Below are positions 40,929 through 49,631 of a DNA stretch of 50,441 bases, one piece after another. How positions within the stretch are numbered: the stretch's first letter is position 1; each line of letters opens with the position of its first letter. The position numbers and the translations under genes are program-made. The DNA is from an uncultured Legionellales bacterium. Lineage in GTDB: Bacteria > Pseudomonadota > Gammaproteobacteria > Eutrophobiales > Eutrophobiaceae. Below the pieces are notes generated by a model. The model saw only the letters and a program-made list of their open reading frames with translations. It did no database searches and was not told the DNA's origin. The stretch is taken from contig CAJWRJ010000010.1 in NCBI GenBank assembly GCA_913046215.1, positions 1 through 50,441 on the forward strand. Reading direction: 5' to 3'.

Positions 40929-42206
40929 TTAAATATCGTAGCCCCTTTCATTATGTAAAACGATATCGAGACCTTCAGTTTCTTCATCTTCATCAACTCT
41001 CAAACCAACGATTATATCCACTAATTTTAAAATAAAGAAAGTCGCCACAGCACACCAAACTACAGTTGCTATAACTCCAACGGCCTGTGTTCCAAGTTGG
41101 GAGGTAATGGAATAAACTTCTTCTCCTTCATATAAACCACCAAAAGAATTTGAATAAAAAACAGCGGTCAACAGACAGCCTAAAATACCACCAACGCCGT
41201 GAACCGGAAATACATCGAGTGAATCATCAATTTTTAATACTCGTTTGATGTATTGAGTCGCAAAATAACAAACAACACCAGCTGATATACCAATAACAAG
41301 GCCGCCAACTGGTCCAACAAAACCTGACGCTGGTGTTATGGTACCTAATCCAGCCACCATGCCTGTAACAATACCAAGAACAGTTGGTTTGCCAGATTTG
41401 TACCACTCACATACCATCCAAGCTAATGAACCAGCCGCCGCAGAGATATGAGTCACTGCCATTGCCATTCCTGCGTTACTGCCTGCTGAAACCGCACTGC
41501 CGGCATTAAAACCAAACCAGCCAACCCATAACATTGATGCACCCGCAACGGTTATTGCCATATTGTGCGGAGTCATCGGTGTTCCAGGAAAACCGCGACG
41601 ATTACCAAGGACAATTGCGGCAACAATTGCGGCAACACCGGCATTGATATGAACAACAGAGCCACCGGCGAAATCAAGAAAACCTATATCACCAAGCCAA
41701 CCGCCACCCCAAACCCAATGACAGACTGGTGCGTAAACAAGTGTTAGCCATAATGCTGTAAACCAGAGCACAGATGAAAACTTCATTCTTTCAGCAAAAC
41801 CTCCGACTACTAAAGCTGGGGTGATAATGGCGAATGTCATCTGAAACATAAAGAAGAGAATTTCTGGTATTGTGCCATTCTCTGTATCTAAACCTACATC
41901 AGAAAGCATTATATTTCCAAGACCAACGATCTTGTTTAATGTCTCACCCCCGTTACCAAAGGCTAAACCATAGACAAATACCAACCATAATATCGATACC
42001 AAACATGCGATGGCAAAACACTGCATTAACACTGATAGCACATTTTTGGCGCGAACAAGGCCAGAATAAAATAAAGCGAGTCCGGGCAACGTCATAAATA
42101 GCACTAGTGCAGTCGAAGTTAAAATCCACGCGGTATCGCCGCTATCTACCTCGGCAAATACTAAACTTGGAAATAATGAAATTAGTAATATTAAAATCCG
42201 ACTCAT
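40929..42206 (-). CDS. amtB: Ammonium transporter AmtB (copy 1, distal)
   Basis: Inner-membrane ammonium channel, gated by GlnK. The 425-residue protein has a signal-like first segment (1-18, cleaved in homologues) and about 11 membrane helices. The twin pore histidines are His186 (GGSVVHINAG) and His336 (DVFPVHGVGG). The cytosolic C-terminal tail that contacts GlnK is present (GLDIVLHNERGYDI). A very strong ribosome-binding site (AGGGGGAAT) precedes the ATG. It follows its own glnK by 91 bases. It differs from the proximal AmtB in loop lengths and signal, so the duplication is not recent. Confidence 0.95.
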   Translation of the reverse strand: MSRILILLISLFPSLVFAEVDSGDTAWILTSTALVLFMTLPGLALFYSGLVRAKNVLSVLMQCFAIACLVSILWLVFVYGLAFGNGGETLNKIVGLGNIMLSDVGLDTENGTIPEILFFMFQMTFAIITPALVVGGFAERMKFSSVLWFTALWLTLVYAPVCHWVWGGGWLGDIGFLDFAGGSVVHINAGVAAIVAAIVLGNRRGFPGTPMTPHNMAITVAGASMLWVGWFGFNAGSAVSAGSNAGMAMAVTHISAAAGSLAWMVCEWYKSGKPTVLGIVTGMVAGLGTITPASGFVGPVGGLVIGISAGVVCYFATQYIKRVLKIDDSLDVFPVHGVGGILGCLLTAVFYSNSFGGLYEGEEVYSITSQLGTQAVGVIATVVWCAVATFFILKLVDIIVGLRVDEDEETEGLDIVLHNERGYDI

Positions 42207-42297
42207 TTAATTCCCCCTGGTTATCCCTAAAATACTCTCTAGATTTAACAATTATATATTTAAATTTTAAGTTCTTTGATGAAAATCATTCTGGTTG

Positions 42298-42654
<357 letters not shown>

Positions 42655-42685
42655 TTATTATTGCAAGAAATTTTTAGCATATTAA

Positions 42686-42701
42686 CGCAGTACCTCCACC
42701 A
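42686..42701 (-). promoter_or_regulatory. Weak sigma-54 promoter candidate for the distal glnK-amtB
   Basis: On the minus strand the bases read TGGTGGAGGTACTGCG. The invariant GG and GC doublets have the correct spacing (GG-N10-GC), but the flanking bases match the TGGCACG-N4-TTGCW consensus poorly. It would start transcription near 42674, about 38 bases before the glnK ATG. No NtrC-type enhancer is obvious in the remaining gap up to the terminator. It is supported mainly by position and by analogy with the strong site upstream of torF. Confidence 0.35.
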
Positions 42702-42795
42702 AAAGTAGTTAATTTTCAGTTGAAATCAGCCTTTTTTTACTATGAGCATTTAAAGCAGTTTATTCGAATAACCATATAAACTGATAAATTTTGAT

Positions 42796-42823
42796 AAAAA
42801 AAAACGGGTCGTGAGACCCGTTT
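42796..42823 (-). terminator. Rho-independent terminator after the proximal amtB
   Basis: AAACGGGTC (42802-42810) and GACCCGTTT (42815-42823) form a perfect 9-base-pair stem with a 4-base loop; on the minus strand a run of nine T follows (complement of 42796-42804). It lies 33 bases after the amtB stop and before the second glnK, so the duplicated pairs are separate transcription units. Confidence 0.93.
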
Positions 42824-42855
42824 AATCTTTGGGGAGGAAAGTTATTTAAATCTGA

Positions 42856-44193
42856 CTACAAGATGTAACCTCTCTCATTGTGAGAATTAACATCGAGGCC
42901 TCCAACTTCTTCTTCTTCATCTACTCGTAGACCCATGACTGAATCTAGGATCATTAATATGATAGAAGTTAAAACGCCTGTATAAATTATCGTAAATAAA
43001 ACGCTCTTTATTTGGATCCAAACCTGAGCAGACATAGTAACGTCTAGACCAGAACCACCCCATACAGATGATGCACAAACTCCGGTCAAAATAGCGCCAA
43101 TAATACCGCCAACAGCATGCACTCCAAATACATCGAGAGAATCGTCATAACCCATTGCACGCTTTATAGTTGTGGAAGCAAAGAAGCATCCGAAACCAGC
43201 CGCGGCTCCAATTAATAGCGCTCCCTGGGGACCCGCGCTACCTGAAGCTGGTGTTATTGCGACTAGTCCGGCAACTGCGCCTGTAATAATGCCCAGAACA
43301 CTCGGCTTTCCATGACTATTCCATTCGGCAATCATCCAAGCTAATGCAGCGGTTGCGGTTGCAATCTGTGTTACTAACATTGCCATACCTGTAACCCCGT
43401 CTGCTGCCAATTCTGAACCTGCATTAAAACCAAACCAGCCAACCCATAACATTGAGGCACCAATTACTGATAGAGTTAAATTATGAGGAGGCATAGCAGT
43501 TTCAGGATAACCCTTACGTTTGCCAAGCATGATTGCAGCAACGAGTCCTGCGATACCAGCATTAATATGTACAACTGTACCGCCAGCAAAATCAAGAACG
43601 CCCCAATCCCAAAGTAGGCCGCCGTCTCCAGCCCAAACCATATGAACCATTGGGAAATAACAAATGGTTACCCAAAGCGCCATGAAAACCATCATAGTTG
43701 AGAATTTCATTCTTTCAGCAAAAGCCCCAACTATAAGAGCAGGGGTTATGATCGCAAAAGTTAATTGGAATGTAGCAAATACAGATTCAGGAATTGATCC
43801 AGAAATAGAATCAACAGAAATGCCCTGTAAAAAAGTATTGCCAAGACCACCGACAATAGAATTCAAATTAACAACGCCTGCTTCCATTCCCGTTGTATCA
43901 AAGGCCATGCTATAGCCATATACAACCCAAATTACGGTAACCATGCAACATATTGCAAAACACTGCATCAAAACTGAAAGCACGTTTTTACTCCTGACCA
44001 TACCAGCATAAAATAAACTCAAGCCTGGTATAGTCATCATTAAAACTAATACGGTTGCAGTAAGCATCCAAGCGGTATCGCCTGAATTCAATTCATCAGC
44101 TAAAACAAGCGATGGTGCTAACAAGGTAATAAAACCGAGCACAGTGCCTGATAAGCCTTTCTTGTTAAATAAAGCACTTAATAAACGTTTCAC
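42856..44193 (-). CDS. amtB: Ammonium transporter AmtB (copy 2, proximal)
   Basis: Second ammonium channel of the locus. The 445-residue protein has a longer signal-like N-terminus (1-32, ending near VLADEL), about 11 membrane helices, the twin histidines His209 (GGTVVHINAG) and His359 (DVFGVHAVGG), and the GlnK-binding tail GLDVNSHNERGYIL. The start is GTG at 44193 with an excellent AAGGAG ribosome-binding site. It follows glnK by 26 bases, as the third gene of torF-glnK-amtB, and ends before a strong terminator. Confidence 0.95.
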   Translation of the reverse strand: MKRLLSALFNKKGLSGTVLGFITLLAPSLVLADELNSGDTAWMLTATVLVLMMTIPGLSLFYAGMVRSKNVLSVLMQCFAICCMVTVIWVVYGYSMAFDTTGMEAGVVNLNSIVGGLGNTFLQGISVDSISGSIPESVFATFQLTFAIITPALIVGAFAERMKFSTMMVFMALWVTICYFPMVHMVWAGDGGLLWDWGVLDFAGGTVVHINAGIAGLVAAIMLGKRKGYPETAMPPHNLTLSVIGASMLWVGWFGFNAGSELAADGVTGMAMLVTQIATATAALAWMIAEWNSHGKPSVLGIITGAVAGLVAITPASGSAGPQGALLIGAAAGFGCFFASTTIKRAMGYDDSLDVFGVHAVGGIIGAILTGVCASSVWGGSGLDVTMSAQVWIQIKSVLFTIIYTGVLTSIILMILDSVMGLRVDEEEEVGGLDVNSHNERGYIL

Positions 44194-44219
44194 TATTTTA
44201 TCTCCTTAAGAAATTAGAT

Positions 44220-44597
<378 letters not shown>

Positions 44598-44601
44598 CTA
44601 A

Positions 44602-45339
44602 TTAGAAGCTAGTTGATACTGAAAAAACAAATGCATCTGGTGAATCTTCACCTCGCACCCAGAATTCTTTAGTATCACTTACATCAAAGTAGTAACTTGC
44701 GTCGAATGTAAATATGCCTACGTCCTTACTTACACCAACGGAAGCATGGGAATAACTCGTTCCAGCTCTCGCTTCGTCATCGTTATTTTGGTAACCAAAT
44801 TGAAAGGCGAGACTAAAATCACCGGGAAGTGATAAACCTAAATCAAATGTATAGTAAGTTGCGTCTCCAACTTCACCAAAATAATCAGGGGTATAAGCAA
44901 TGCCAAAACCTAGGCTTGGTGCCATTGCCCCTTCAAGGGTGTAACCAACTCCTGCATAAATATCAACAAAATCAAAATCACCGCCTGAATCATCAGAATC
45001 TTTTACGCCAGGGTACCAATAATATAGTGCACCCACGTCCCAACTGACTCCATTTGGTAGATCGCCTCCAACTCCACCATAAAAATCAATTTCTATGTTT
45101 GCTGAGTTACCAAAATCTACATTAGAAGCCCATGTACCTATATAAAAACCTGATTCATGTGACATATCAAATCCACCTTGGATAGCTGCACCATCAGCTG
45201 TTTGGCTTCCGCCTCTATATATATAGTCACTGAAATAACCAACGTTGGCACTAAACTCAATCGGCGAATCTTCTGCAAGAACTGGTGTCGATACCAAAAG
45301 ACCAAGACATGTGAGTAATTTTAAATATAACTTCTTCAT
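44602..45339 (-). CDS. TorF-family putative porin, first gene of the nitrogen operon
   Basis: Predicted outer-membrane beta-barrel of the TorF (TIGR02001-type) family, whose substrate is not established. The 245-residue protein has a signal peptide cleaved after VLA (residue 22). The mature N-terminus (EFSANVGYFSDYIYRGGSQT) is the family hallmark, with alternating hydrophobic strands and acidic turns. The C-terminus is FVFSVSTSF with terminal Phe, as in barrels inserted by BAM. It is first downstream of a strong sigma-54 promoter and is followed by glnK-amtB, which suggests a role in outer-membrane entry of ammonium or another nitrogen source. GAGAGG precedes the ATG. Confidence 0.88.
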   Translation of the reverse strand: MKKLYLKLLTCLGLLVSTPVLAEDSPIEFSANVGYFSDYIYRGGSQTADGAAIQGGFDMSHESGFYIGTWASNVDFGNSANIEIDFYGGVGGDLPNGVSWDVGALYYWYPGVKDSDDSGGDFDFVDIYAGVGYTLEGAMAPSLGFGIAYTPDYFGEVGDATYYTFDLGLSLPGDFSLAFQFGYQNNDDEARAGTSYSHASVGVSKDVGIFTFDASYYFDVSDTKEFWVRGEDSPDAFVFSVSTSF

Positions 45340-45408
45340 TTTTTTTCCTCTCTGTTCAATTGTGTTATCTTCACTAAAGGTTGAATTAACCTATCTAGCT
45401 CTTATTAA

Positions 45409-45424
45409 TGCATCTTGCGTGCCA
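45409..45424 (-). promoter_or_regulatory. Sigma-54 (RpoN) promoter of torF-glnK-amtB
   Basis: On the minus strand the bases read TGGCACGCAAGATGCA. Against the consensus TGGCACG-N4-TTGCW, the -24 block matches seven of seven and the -12 block four of five. The predicted start is near 45398, giving a leader of about 60 bases before the torF ATG. Enhancer-like sites lie upstream at the expected distance. Confidence 0.88.
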
Positions 45425-45510
45425 ACTTTTTTTTATTTATTAAAATCAATTAATTAGAGAATATTTTTGAAAAATGAGAGAAAAAATAAGCTTTTTTGCC
45501 ATAATTTTTT

Positions 45511-45526
45511 GCACAAAAAAAGGTGC
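45511..45526. promoter_or_regulatory. Second, imperfect NtrC-type site
   Basis: GCAC and GGTGC flank seven A, one base longer than the usual spacing in NtrC sites (GCACC-N5-GGTGC). Its centre lies about 120 bases upstream of the predicted sigma-54 start and about 19 bases from the better site. Alone it would be weak evidence; next to the better site it looks like the second half of an enhancer. Confidence 0.5.
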
Positions 45527-45529
45527 TAT

Positions 45530-45544
45530 GCACAAACTTGGTGC
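45530..45544. promoter_or_regulatory. NtrC-type enhancer site
   Basis: GCACAAACTTGGTGC matches the palindromic NtrC consensus GCACC-N5-GGTGC with correct 15-base spacing and one arm mismatch. Its centre lies about 139 bases upstream of the predicted sigma-54 start, close to the distances (about 108 and 140) of the glnA enhancer sites in enteric bacteria. It supports nitrogen-limitation control of torF-glnK-amtB. Confidence 0.72.
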
Positions 45545-45568
45545 GAAAAATGAAATAACGTAAGTGGA

Positions 45569-45597
45569 CTGTCATTATTAAAAATTTAAAATGACAG
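45569..45597. repeat. 8-bp inverted repeat upstream of ubiK
   Basis: CTGTCATT (45569-45576) and AATGACAG (45590-45597) are perfect inverted arms around 13 A/T bases, about 45 bases before the ubiK ATG. Arm centres are 21 bases apart, two helical turns. There is no T-run to make it a terminator. It could be an operator for ubiK-apaG-apaH. The 302-base gap between torF and ubiK otherwise holds the sigma-54 promoter and the enhancer sites and shows no further gene. Confidence 0.35.
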
Positions 45598-45641
45598 ACA
45601 TAACAATCCAAACATAAGATTTATAAAATTGGTCAAAACAT

Positions 45642-45890
45642 ATGTTAAAAGAAAAAATTGAAGCAATAGTCTCAGATATCTCAAAGGTCTTACCAGAAGA
45701 CATCGACTTATTAAAAGAAGATATTGAAAAAAATGTCCGAGCCACATTAAATACTGCATTTACAAAAATGGAGCTTGTAACACGTGAAGAATTTGATATT
45801 CAAGCATCTTTGTTAAGCCGAACACGTGAAAAACTGGAAGCATTACAAAAAAAATTATCAGAAATGGAAAAACAATTAGAAGAAAAATAA
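45642..45890 (+). CDS. ubiK: Ubiquinone biosynthesis accessory factor UbiK
   Basis: Small YqiC/UbiK-family protein that helps UbiJ and the Ubi complex in aerobic ubiquinone synthesis. The 82-residue protein has an amphipathic N-terminal half (DISKVLPEDIDLLKEDIEKNVR), the family segment MELVTREEFDIQASLLSRTREKL, and a C-terminal coiled coil (LEALQKKLSEMEKQLEEK). ubiK beside glnK-amtB is common in gammaproteobacteria such as Pseudomonas. Here it is divergent from torF and only two bases from apaG, so it probably leads ubiK-apaG-apaH. Confidence 0.92.
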   Translation: MLKEKIEAIVSDISKVLPEDIDLLKEDIEKNVRATLNTAFTKMELVTREEFDIQASLLSRTREKLEALQKKLSEMEKQLEEK

Positions 45891-45892
45891 AT

Positions 45893-46273
45893 ATGAAAAA
45901 TAAACAATATGATATCAGTATTGATACGGAGATAAGCTACGTTTCTGAACAGTCGCTCCCCGAAGAAGGTCGATATGTATTTGCATATACGATCACAGTT
46001 ACCAATACTGGACAAACCGCGGCAACATTACTACGTCGTCACTGGTTAATTACTGATGCTAACTGTAAAGTGCAAGAAGTTAGAGGTGAAGGTGTTGTTG
46101 GAGTGCAGCCACATATCATGCCGGGAGAATCTTATGAATACACTAGCGCAGCAATATTAGAGACACCGGTTGGCTGTATGCAAGGATCATATGAGATGAT
46201 TGCTGATGATGGTATAGAATTTGATGCACCAATACCTGTATTTAATCTCGCAGCGCCAAATACTCTCCATTAG
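45893..46273 (+). CDS. apaG: ApaG protein (DUF525 domain)
   Basis: Small immunoglobulin-fold protein of uncertain role, linked in relatives to cobalt/magnesium sensitivity phenotypes. The 126-residue protein has YVFAYTITVTNTGQTAATLLRRHWLITDANC and the GEGVVGVQPHIMPGESYEYTS segment with the Gly-rich turn typical of the family. Length is the usual 125. It lies two bases from both ubiK and apaH, so the three are tightly coupled. Its usual upstream neighbour rsmA is about 9 kb away. Confidence 0.95.
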   Translation: MKNKQYDISIDTEISYVSEQSLPEEGRYVFAYTITVTNTGQTAATLLRRHWLITDANCKVQEVRGEGVVGVQPHIMPGESYEYTSAAILETPVGCMQGSYEMIADDGIEFDAPIPVFNLAAPNTLH

Positions 46274-46275
46274 AA

Positions 46276-47109
46276 ATGAGCACCTATGCAATAGGTGATA
46301 TCCAGGGTTGCTACTCCGAACTTCAAAGTCTACTGAACGAAATAAACTTTGATCAAAGAAAAGATGAGCTTTGGTTAACTGGTGATCTAGTAAACAGAGG
46401 ACCACAATCACTGCAGACACTTCGTTTTATCAAATCTCTTGGAGATAATGCGAAAGTTGTGCTCGGCAATCATGATTTACATTTACTTGCAGCAGCAAAT
46501 AATATTCGTCCATTATCAAAAAAAGATACAATTGATGAAGTTTTAATTGCTGATGATATTGATGAATTGATGAGTTGGCTTAAAACCCGTCCCTTTCTGA
46601 TATCAGATTCAAATTTAAACTTTACTATGATTCATGCAGGTCTTGCACCACAGTGGTCCTTAGAAAAAGCAAAGTCGCTTGCTATGGAGTGTGAATTAAT
46701 TTTACAAAGTGAAAAAATGAATGATTTATTGCTAGAAATGTATGGAGATACACCCAATATTTGGAATGACTCACTAAATGACTTTGCAAGACAAAGATTT
46801 ATTATCAATTGTTTTACTCGCATACGCTTTTGTAAAAACACTGGTGAAATTGAATTGAACACAAAAGTAGCACCTGGAAAACAAAGTAAAAATCTACTAC
46901 CTTGGTACTCTCTACCAAATAGAGAAACTAGAGATACAAAAATAATTTTTGGCCATTGGTCGACAATACATTTAGGGAATGAAAAAAAATTCAAAAAGTA
47001 CAATGTATATCCTCTTGATACGGGCTGCTTGTGGGGTGGGCAATTATCAGCCATGAGATTGGAAGATGAGAAAATTTTTGCTGTTCCATCTCAACAAAAA
47101 ATTATTTGA
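46276..47109 (+). CDS. apaH: Diadenosine tetraphosphatase (symmetrical)
   Basis: Hydrolyses Ap4A to two ADP (EC 3.6.1.41) and removes Np4-type RNA caps in E. coli. The 277-residue calcineurin-fold protein has the metal-binding motifs YAIGDIQGCYSEL (start), WLTGDLVNRGPQSLQTL, VLGNHDLHLLA, the His in FTMIHAGLAPQW, and FGHWSTIHLG. Length is close to the E. coli 280. It is the last gene of ubiK-apaG-apaH and converges with folA over nine bases. Confidence 0.95.
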   Translation: MSTYAIGDIQGCYSELQSLLNEINFDQRKDELWLTGDLVNRGPQSLQTLRFIKSLGDNAKVVLGNHDLHLLAAANNIRPLSKKDTIDEVLIADDIDELMSWLKTRPFLISDSNLNFTMIHAGLAPQWSLEKAKSLAMECELILQSEKMNDLLLEMYGDTPNIWNDSLNDFARQRFIINCFTRIRFCKNTGEIELNTKVAPGKQSKNLLPWYSLPNRETRDTKIIFGHWSTIHLGNEKKFKKYNVYPLDTGCLWGGQLSAMRLEDEKIFAVPSQQKII

Positions 47110-47118
47110 ACATAAACA

Positions 47119-47604
47119 TCATCTTCTTTCTAATATTGTAAAACTATAATCGAATTCGTTTTCTTCATCTGCATTAAAGTTTTTTCTTTTCACTTCTTTC
47201 CACTGATTGCGATTATATTTTGGAAAGAATGTATCTCCATTTAAATCAGCATTTATCTCTGTAATAAAAAGCCTCTCTGCTTTAATTAACGTCTGTGAAT
47301 ACAAGTTTGCTCCGCCCATAACAAATAATTCATCTTCCTTATCGCAATATGAATAAACTTGATCTAAAGTATTTTTTATAGTGCAGCCCTCAGCGATATA
47401 ATCTTTATTGCTTGTAAGCACTATATTTTCACGACCAGGTAATACTCTTCCTATAGATTCATGTGTCTTTCTACCCATCAAAATAGGTCTACCCATTGTT
47501 ATTTTTTTGAAGTTTTTTAAGTCATCTGGAATACGCCATGGTAATGCGCCGTCCGCACCAATTAATTGATTTCGATCCATTGCAACAATTATTGATAAAC
47601 GCAT
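47119..47604 (-). CDS. folA: Dihydrofolate reductase
   Basis: NADPH-dependent reduction of dihydrofolate (EC 1.5.1.3), regenerating tetrahydrofolate used by ThyA. The 161-residue protein has the start MRLSIIVAMDRNQLIGADGALPWRIPDDLKNF-type sequence with the catalytic Asp in WRIPDDL, GRPILMGRKTHESIG, and the VMGGANLYSQTL motif. It lies 32 bases downstream of thyA on the same strand; the lgt-thyA-folA order is common in gammaproteobacteria. Confidence 0.96.
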   Translation of the reverse strand: MRLSIIVAMDRNQLIGADGALPWRIPDDLKNFKKITMGRPILMGRKTHESIGRVLPGRENIVLTSNKDYIAEGCTIKNTLDQVYSYCDKEDELFVMGGANLYSQTLIKAERLFITEINADLNGDTFFPKYNRNQWKEVKRKNFNADEENEFDYSFTILERR

Positions 47605-47636
47605 AATTTTAAACTAAGAAACTCATGACTATTTTA

Positions 47637-48428
47637 TCAAACAGCTATAGGTGCTGATATTTTTGGATGTGTCTGATAATTTATTAATTCAAAATGTTTG
47701 TACTGAAATTTGAAAATATCATCAATTCCAGTATTCAATCGCATCTCAGGTAACGCAAAAGGTTTTCGTGTCAATTGCTCGTCTACTTGTTCTAGATGAT
47801 TAAGATATAAGTGCGCATCGCCAAAAGTATGCACAAACTCGCCTAGACCAAGTTTAGCTACTTTGGCAATCATCATTAACAATAATGCATAAGAAGCGAT
47901 GTTAAAAGGGACACCAAGAAATATATCAGCACTCCGTTGATAAAGTTGACATGATAATTTGCCATTAGCGACGTAAAATTGAAAAAAAGCATGGCAAGGC
48001 GCTAAAGCCATATTATCTATTTCGCCAACATTCCAAGCACTGACAATTAAACGTCTAGATTCTGGATTATCTTTTATTTGGCTTATAACATTTTTAATCT
48101 GATCTATTGTGCCGTCATTTGTCTGCCATGAGCGCCATTGTGCGCCGTAAACAGGTCCTAAATCACCAGAGGCATCTGCCCACTCATTCCAAATTGTGAC
48201 TCCATTATCATTGAGATACTTAATATTGGTATCACCTTTCAGAAACCAAAGTAATTCATAAATTATCGATTTGAGATGTATTTCTTTTGTTGTAACTAAA
48301 GGAAAGCCGTCATTCAGGTCAAATCGCATTTGATATCCAAATACGCTTAGTGTGCCTGTGCCGGTACGATCTTTTTTCTTTATTCCTTCCGACTTAACGT
48401 GACGTAGTAAATCTAGATATTGTTTCAC
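47637..48428 (-). CDS. thyA: Thymidylate synthase
   Basis: Folate-dependent methylation of dUMP to dTMP (EC 2.1.1.45). The 263-residue protein has the dUMP-binding Arg loop [21 protein letters not shown], the catalytic Cys in [13 protein letters not shown], the [20 protein letters not shown] motif and the usual C-terminal PKISAPIAV end. The start is GTG at 48428 with a GAGGGAT ribosome-binding site; [11 protein letters not shown] aligns with the E. coli start. It lies 25 bases after lgt. dcd, which feeds dUMP formation, lies elsewhere in this window. Confidence 0.97.
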   Translation of the reverse strand: MKQYLDLLRHVKSEGIKKKDRTGTGTLSVFGYQMRFDLNDGFPLVTTKEIHLKSIIYELLWFLKGDTNIKYLNDNGVTIWNEWADASGDLGPVYGAQWRSWQTNDGTIDQIKNVISQIKDNPESRRLIVSAWNVGEIDNMALAPCHAFFQFYVANGKLSCQLYQRSADIFLGVPFNIASYALLLMMIAKVAKLGLGEFVHTFGDAHLYLNHLEQVDEQLTRKPFALPEMRLNTGIDDIFKFQYKHFELINYQTHPKISAPIAV

Positions 48429-48453
48429 TGATCCCTCATCATTTTTAAAATAT

Positions 48454-49245
48454 TTAATTAGTTTTCTTTTTATAAGCCATCATCAAGAATAAAAAACCAA
48501 AGATTATCATAGGTATGGAAAGAAGTTGTCCCATTGTTAGCCAATCAAACACTATATATCCAATATGCTGGTCCGGAACTCGAACAAACTCAACGAAAAA
48601 CCTGATCGTACCATAACAAAATAAAAATAAACCTGACACAGCCTTTACAGGTCTTGGAGTTTTAGTAAACCACCAAAGAATTATAAATAAAACAATACCC
48701 TCAAAAAATGCTTCATAAAGCTGTGATGGATGTCTTGGAATATTACCTGCAGATGGATCGGGGAATATCATTGCCCAAGGTAAATTACTTGGTGATCCCC
48801 AAAGCTCTCCATTAATAAAATTTCCAATTCTTCCACAACCAAGTCCAATGGGAATAACTGGTGCAATAAAATCAGTGAGTTTAAAAAATGATGCATTTAT
48901 TTTTTTACTAAATAACCAAGTAGCGAAAATTACACCTATTAATCCGCCATGAAATGACATGCCTCCTTTATGAATATAAAAAATTTCGATTGGTTGTGTT
49001 AAATAGTAATCAAGATTATAAAAAATGATTGAACCGAGGCGACCTCCGATAATAATTCCAAGCATTACAAAAAAAACCAAATCGGCAATTTGATCATTTT
49101 TCAATAATAATTCAGATCGAGATGAACGAAATCGCAATAAAATCCACGCAAATAATATACCAATAACATAACTAACGCCGTACCAATGTATTGATACAAA
49201 ACCTAAATCCAATGCAACTGGATTAATATTAGGATAGGTCATCAT
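48454..49245 (-). CDS. lgt: Prolipoprotein diacylglyceryl transferase
   Basis: Inner-membrane enzyme that attaches diacylglycerol to the lipobox cysteine of prolipoproteins, the first step of lipoprotein maturation. The 263-residue protein has seven predicted membrane segments, the Lgt signature [22 protein letters not shown] and an upstream HGGLIGV motif with the essential His. RHPSQLYEA is also present. The start is the ATG at 49245 or the adjacent one at 49242. It heads lgt-thyA-folA and is divergent from pckG over 386 bases. Confidence 0.95.
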   Translation of the reverse strand: MMTYPNINPVALDLGFVSIHWYGVSYVIGILFAWILLRFRSSRSELLLKNDQIADLVFFVMLGIIIGGRLGSIIFYNLDYYLTQPIEIFYIHKGGMSFHGGLIGVIFATWLFSKKINASFFKLTDFIAPVIPIGLGCGRIGNFINGELWGSPSNLPWAMIFPDPSAGNIPRHPSQLYEAFFEGIVLFIILWWFTKTPRPVKAVSGLFLFCYGTIRFFVEFVRVPDQHIGYIVFDWLTMGQLLSIPMIIFGFLFLMMAYKKKTN

Positions 49246-49444
49246 GATGAATAAATATTAACACGTAAAAAAAATGAGTAGGTTAGCAAAGATTATATAA
49301 GTTACTGTAAAAACTAGCCTAAAGATTGATTGAAAGCGTGCAAAAATAACAAAAAAAGATAAAAAATAGTCTTTAAATAAAGGAAAAATACTAAAAAAAA
49401 AGGCTCAAAACTTGATTTAGTCACTAAAAACAAGAATGATACAC

Positions 49445-49466
49445 AATCTCAATTGAGATTTTTTTT
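49445..49466 (+). terminator. Perfect 16-bp palindrome followed by T-run, upstream of pckG
   Basis: AATCTCAATTGAGATT (49445-49460) is a perfect palindrome followed directly by T to 49466. As RNA it would be a 6-pair stem with a tight AU loop and a U-tail, a weak plus-strand terminator. It lies inside a divergent gap (49246-49631), so a terminator implies a transcript starting upstream: a small RNA or a pckG leader. It could instead be an operator. The rest of the 386-base gap is very AT-rich, and I see no gene in it. A 6-base inverted repeat (AGACGG 49553-49558, CCGTCT 49581-49586) is also present. Confidence 0.35.
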
Positions 49467-49631
49467 GCACTGCAACATAAGAAACGATACTTTTTATAAA
49501 AAATTATTGGTTATTTAAGTAGTTAGACCAATATCTTTGCAAAAATCAACGTAGACGGCTTCATCGAGAACAGGAAATCACCGTCTGTAAAACCACATAA
49601 ATATAACCTAGAAAAAGAGGTGCCTTAAGTA

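Noticed and set aside
42661-42685. A TTGCA block upstream of the distal glnK considered as a sigma-54 -12 element
   Set aside because: The bases at the -24 position are TA instead of the invariant GG, so it cannot be a sigma-54 promoter.
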